This document shows, in pieces, positions 6,064 to 7,474 of a DNA stretch of 7,474 nt. The notes beneath the pieces were generated by a model. That model saw nothing but the letters and a program-made list of their open reading frames with translations, was not told the DNA's origin and did not search any database. The position numbers were made by a program, and so were the translations under genes. The first letter of the stretch is position 1; every line of letters starts with the position of its first letter. The DNA is from JADDRA01 sp035553895 (GTDB lineage Bacteria; Actinomycetota; Acidimicrobiia; Acidimicrobiales; CADCSY01). Where the stretch lies: assembly GCA_035553895.1 (NCBI GenBank), contig DATMJI010000049.1, forward strand, positions 1 to 7,474. The letters are read 5' to 3'.

Positions 6064-7179
6064 ATGAGCGCTGAACCGGAGACCGGGGGCCGGTCGCCCG
6101 TCGTGGTGGTCACCGGTGCGTCGGCCGGCATCGGCCGGGCCATCGCCGTGGCCTTCGCCGGCGCCGGCTTCGATGTGGGCCTGCTGGCCCGGGGCCGGGC
6201 CGGGCTCGACGGGGCCGCCGCCGAGGTGGAGCAGCGGGGGCGCCGGGCCCTGGCGCTGCCCTGCGACGTGGCCGACCACGCCCAGGTGGCCCGGGCGGCG
6301 GAGCGGGCCGAGGCCGAGCTGGGGCCCATCGACGTGTGGGTCAACAACGCCATGACCACCGCCTTTGCCCCCTCGTGGGAGCTGCGTCCCGAAGACTTCC
6401 AGCGAGCGGTGGAGGTGACGTTCCTCGGCCAGGTGTGGGGCACCCTCGTCGCCCTGGAGCACTTCCGGCCCCGGGACCGAGGCACCATCGTCGACGTCGG
6501 CTCGGCCCTGTCGTTCCTCGGCATCCCGTTGCAGTCGGCCTACTGCTCGTCCAAGTTCGCCTGCCGGGGCTTCTTCGAGTCGGTCCGGGCCGAGCTTCTC
6601 CACGAGGGGAGCAACGTCGTCATGTCCATGGTCCATCCACCGGCGGTGAACACGCCGCAGTTCAGCTGGTGCCTCTCCCAGATGGGGCACCATCCCCAGC
6701 CCGTCCCGCCCATCTACCAGCCCGAGGTCGTCGCCGCCTCGGTCCTGGCCGCGGCCCGGGACGGCCGCCGGTCCACGGTGGTGGGATCGTGGAACCGGGT
6801 GGTGGTGGCGGCCGGAAAGTACACCCCCGGCCTCGGCAACCACTTCGCCTCCCTCGGCGCCTGGGAGTCGCAGTTGACCGACCGCCCGACCGGCGACGAC
6901 CGCCCGGCCAACCTTCGCCGCCCGGCCGACGAGGACGAGGACTTCGGCGCCCATGGCGTCTTCGACGATGCTTCGGGCGGGTTCTGGGACCCGAGCTACC
7001 TGCGCAGCCTGCCCTCCACCGCCGCCACCATGGCCCGGGCGGGCTGGCGCACCGGGACCGAGAAGCTGCGGTGGGTCCGCCGGCGTTTCGCCGGCCCGGG
7101 ACGGCACCTGGCGCCGTCCGGCACCGCCGGTCGGGGCCGGCCCCGCCGAGACGGTAGCGTGGGCACTGATCGACGGTGA
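6064..7179 (+). CDS. Short-chain dehydrogenase/reductase (SDR) with long C-terminal extension
   Basis: A 371-aa NAD(P)-dependent oxidoreductase of the SDR superfamily. Numbered from the ATG at 6064: the nucleotide-binding motif TGASAGIG is at 17-24, the adenine-pocket CDV at 67-69, NNA at 94-96, and the catalytic triad is S147, Y160, K164 (YCSSK) with the classical 13-residue Ser-Tyr spacing. The usual helix-4 Asn is Thr119 (EVTFLG). The SDR fold would end near residue 240. The remaining roughly 130 residues include SLGAWESQLTDRP and an Arg-rich, probably disordered tail. Similar long SDRs are common in actinobacteria and their substrates are mostly unknown. An in-frame ATG at 6028 would add 12 residues. 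I prefer 6064 because AGG (6055-6057) is 6 bases upstream and the core begins soon after. The gene is divergent from the ThDP operon and has no co-directional partner before it. Confidence 0.9.
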   Translation: MSAEPETGGRSPVVVVTGASAGIGRAIAVAFAGAGFDVGLLARGRAGLDGAAAEVEQRGRRALALPCDVADHAQVARAAERAEAELGPIDVWVNNAMTTAFAPSWELRPEDFQRAVEVTFLGQVWGTLVALEHFRPRDRGTIVDVGSALSFLGIPLQSAYCSSKFACRGFFESVRAELLHEGSNVVMSMVHPPAVNTPQFSWCLSQMGHHPQPVPPIYQPEVVAASVLAAARDGRRSTVVGSWNRVVVAAGKYTPGLGNHFASLGAWESQLTDRPTGDDRPANLRRPADEDEDFGAHGVFDDASGGFWDPSYLRSLPSTAATMARAGWRTGTEKLRWVRRRFAGPGRHLAPSGTAGRGRPRRDGSVGTDRR

Positions 7180-7283
7180 AGGGCTAGAGCGCACTGGTCC
7201 CCATCGCATTGCATTGGCATGCGGCCGACCCCATCTCCGTGGCGGGGCCCTTCGTCTGTCATCGACAGCAAGGGGGGCAGGAC
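7180..7283 (+). other. Leader region of the GAF-like gene with two small dyads
   Basis: This 104-base gap holds CGCAT (7205-7209)/ATGCG (7219-7223), an inverted pair around a GCATT direct repeat, and CTGTC (7256-7260)/GACAG (7264-7268), a perfect 5-bp stem with a 3-base loop. The second stem ends 3 bases before the G-rich ribosome binding site (7272-7277). Either could be regulatory; neither is a recognisable named element. Confidence 0.35.
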
Positions 7284-7474
7284 ATGCCCGACCACCAAAC
7301 CGCCGTTCCGGCGGCGGCACTGGCCGCGCTCTCCAACTTCGTCCTGGAGGGCCGGTCCCTCGAGGAGGCGCTGTCGCACATCTGCGCAGTGGCGGTGGCG
7401 ACGCTGCCAGGAGCCGAAGAGGCGTCGGTGACCCTGCTGGGCGAGGGGACGGGGACGGGGATGACGTACGGGGC
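7284..7474 (+). CDS. GAF-domain-like regulator, N-terminal part (3'-truncated by window)
   Basis: The frame is open from the ATG at 7284 to the window end, giving 63 codons plus 2 bases. GGGGGG (7272-7277) lies 6 bases before the ATG. The protein begins MPDHQTAVPAAALAALSNFV and continues LEGRSLEEALSHICAVAV, then LPGAEEASVTLLGEG. The pattern of an initial helix, xxSLEEALxxICxxAVxxLPGA and then a strand xxxVTLL is the usual opening of actinobacterial GAF-domain proteins, many of which carry a C-terminal ANTAR RNA-binding domain; others are GAF-linked phosphatases or kinases. The output domain lies beyond the window, so the role cannot be decided. A GAF domain would bind a small ligand or sense redox or light. 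Confidence 0.7.
   Translation, partial: MPDHQTAVPAAALAALSNFVLEGRSLEEALSHICAVAVATLPGAEEASVTLLGEGTGTGMTYG

Noticed and set aside
5950..7320. A 456-codon minus-strand ORF opposite the SDR
   Set aside because: Arg, Gly, Pro and His-rich shadow translation; the plus strand encodes an SDR with a complete Ser-Tyr-Lys triad.
7441..7464. GGGGAC repeat near the window end
   Set aside because: Short codon-level repetition inside the GAF-like coding sequence; no sign of a functional repeat.
1..7474. tRNA, rRNA, CRISPR array, insertion sequence or att site
   Set aside because: No cloverleaf-like sequence, regularly spaced repeats, transposase coding or long terminal repeats were seen on either strand.

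Overview
The window is high-GC DNA (very G+C-rich third codon positions, GTG as well as ATG starts, long spurious antisense ORFs), most consistent with an actinobacterium. The hydrogenase tail, the His-rich secreted peptide, the long SDR and the GAF-type start all fit an aerobic soil or freshwater actinobacterium. I cannot name a genus; a deep-branching class such as Acidimicrobiia is only a guess.

Layout, left to right. (1) Bases 1-297, plus strand: the C-terminal end of a [NiFe]-hydrogenase large subunit, with the DPCxxCTTH nickel-ligand motif and a 20-residue tail after the histidine. (2) Bases 305-508, minus strand, convergent: a 67-aa secreted His-rich peptide. (3) Bases 616-5709 (originally to 5760), minus strand: a tight three-gene operon. 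It is transcribed as a PoxB-like thiamine-diphosphate enzyme, then a 1002-aa FAD/Fe-S 2-hydroxyacid dehydrogenase, then a 123-aa Anabaena-sensory-rhodopsin-transducer (ASRT) family protein. Genes 1 and 2 overlap by 4 bases (GTGA) and genes 2 and 3 are 1 base apart. (4) Bases 5761-6063: a divergent intergenic region with an 18-bp dyad and short tandem repeats. (5) Bases 6064-7179, plus strand: a short-chain dehydrogenase/reductase with a long C-terminal extension. (6) Bases 7284-7474, plus strand: the start of a GAF-domain-like regulator cut by the window edge.

The operon makes metabolic sense: the flavo-iron-sulfur enzyme would oxidise a D-2-hydroxyacid to a 2-oxoacid, the ThDP enzyme would oxidatively decarboxylate a 2-oxoacid such as pyruvate, and the ASRT-family protein would bind a small-molecule ligand. 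That pathway is inference; the gene order and overlaps are seen directly.

The most notable feature is at the 5' end of the operon. The ThDP gene has a strong Shine-Dalgarno and an ATG at 5760, and the first 15 codons read as the normal N-terminus of the family. Codon 16 is an in-frame TAG, after which the family sequence continues in the same frame to the end. The gene is therefore either interrupted (possibly restarting at a GTG 3 bases after the stop), read through, or affected by a base error. The same enzyme also has Leu where the family motif normally has Pro (TSGLG instead of TSGPG).
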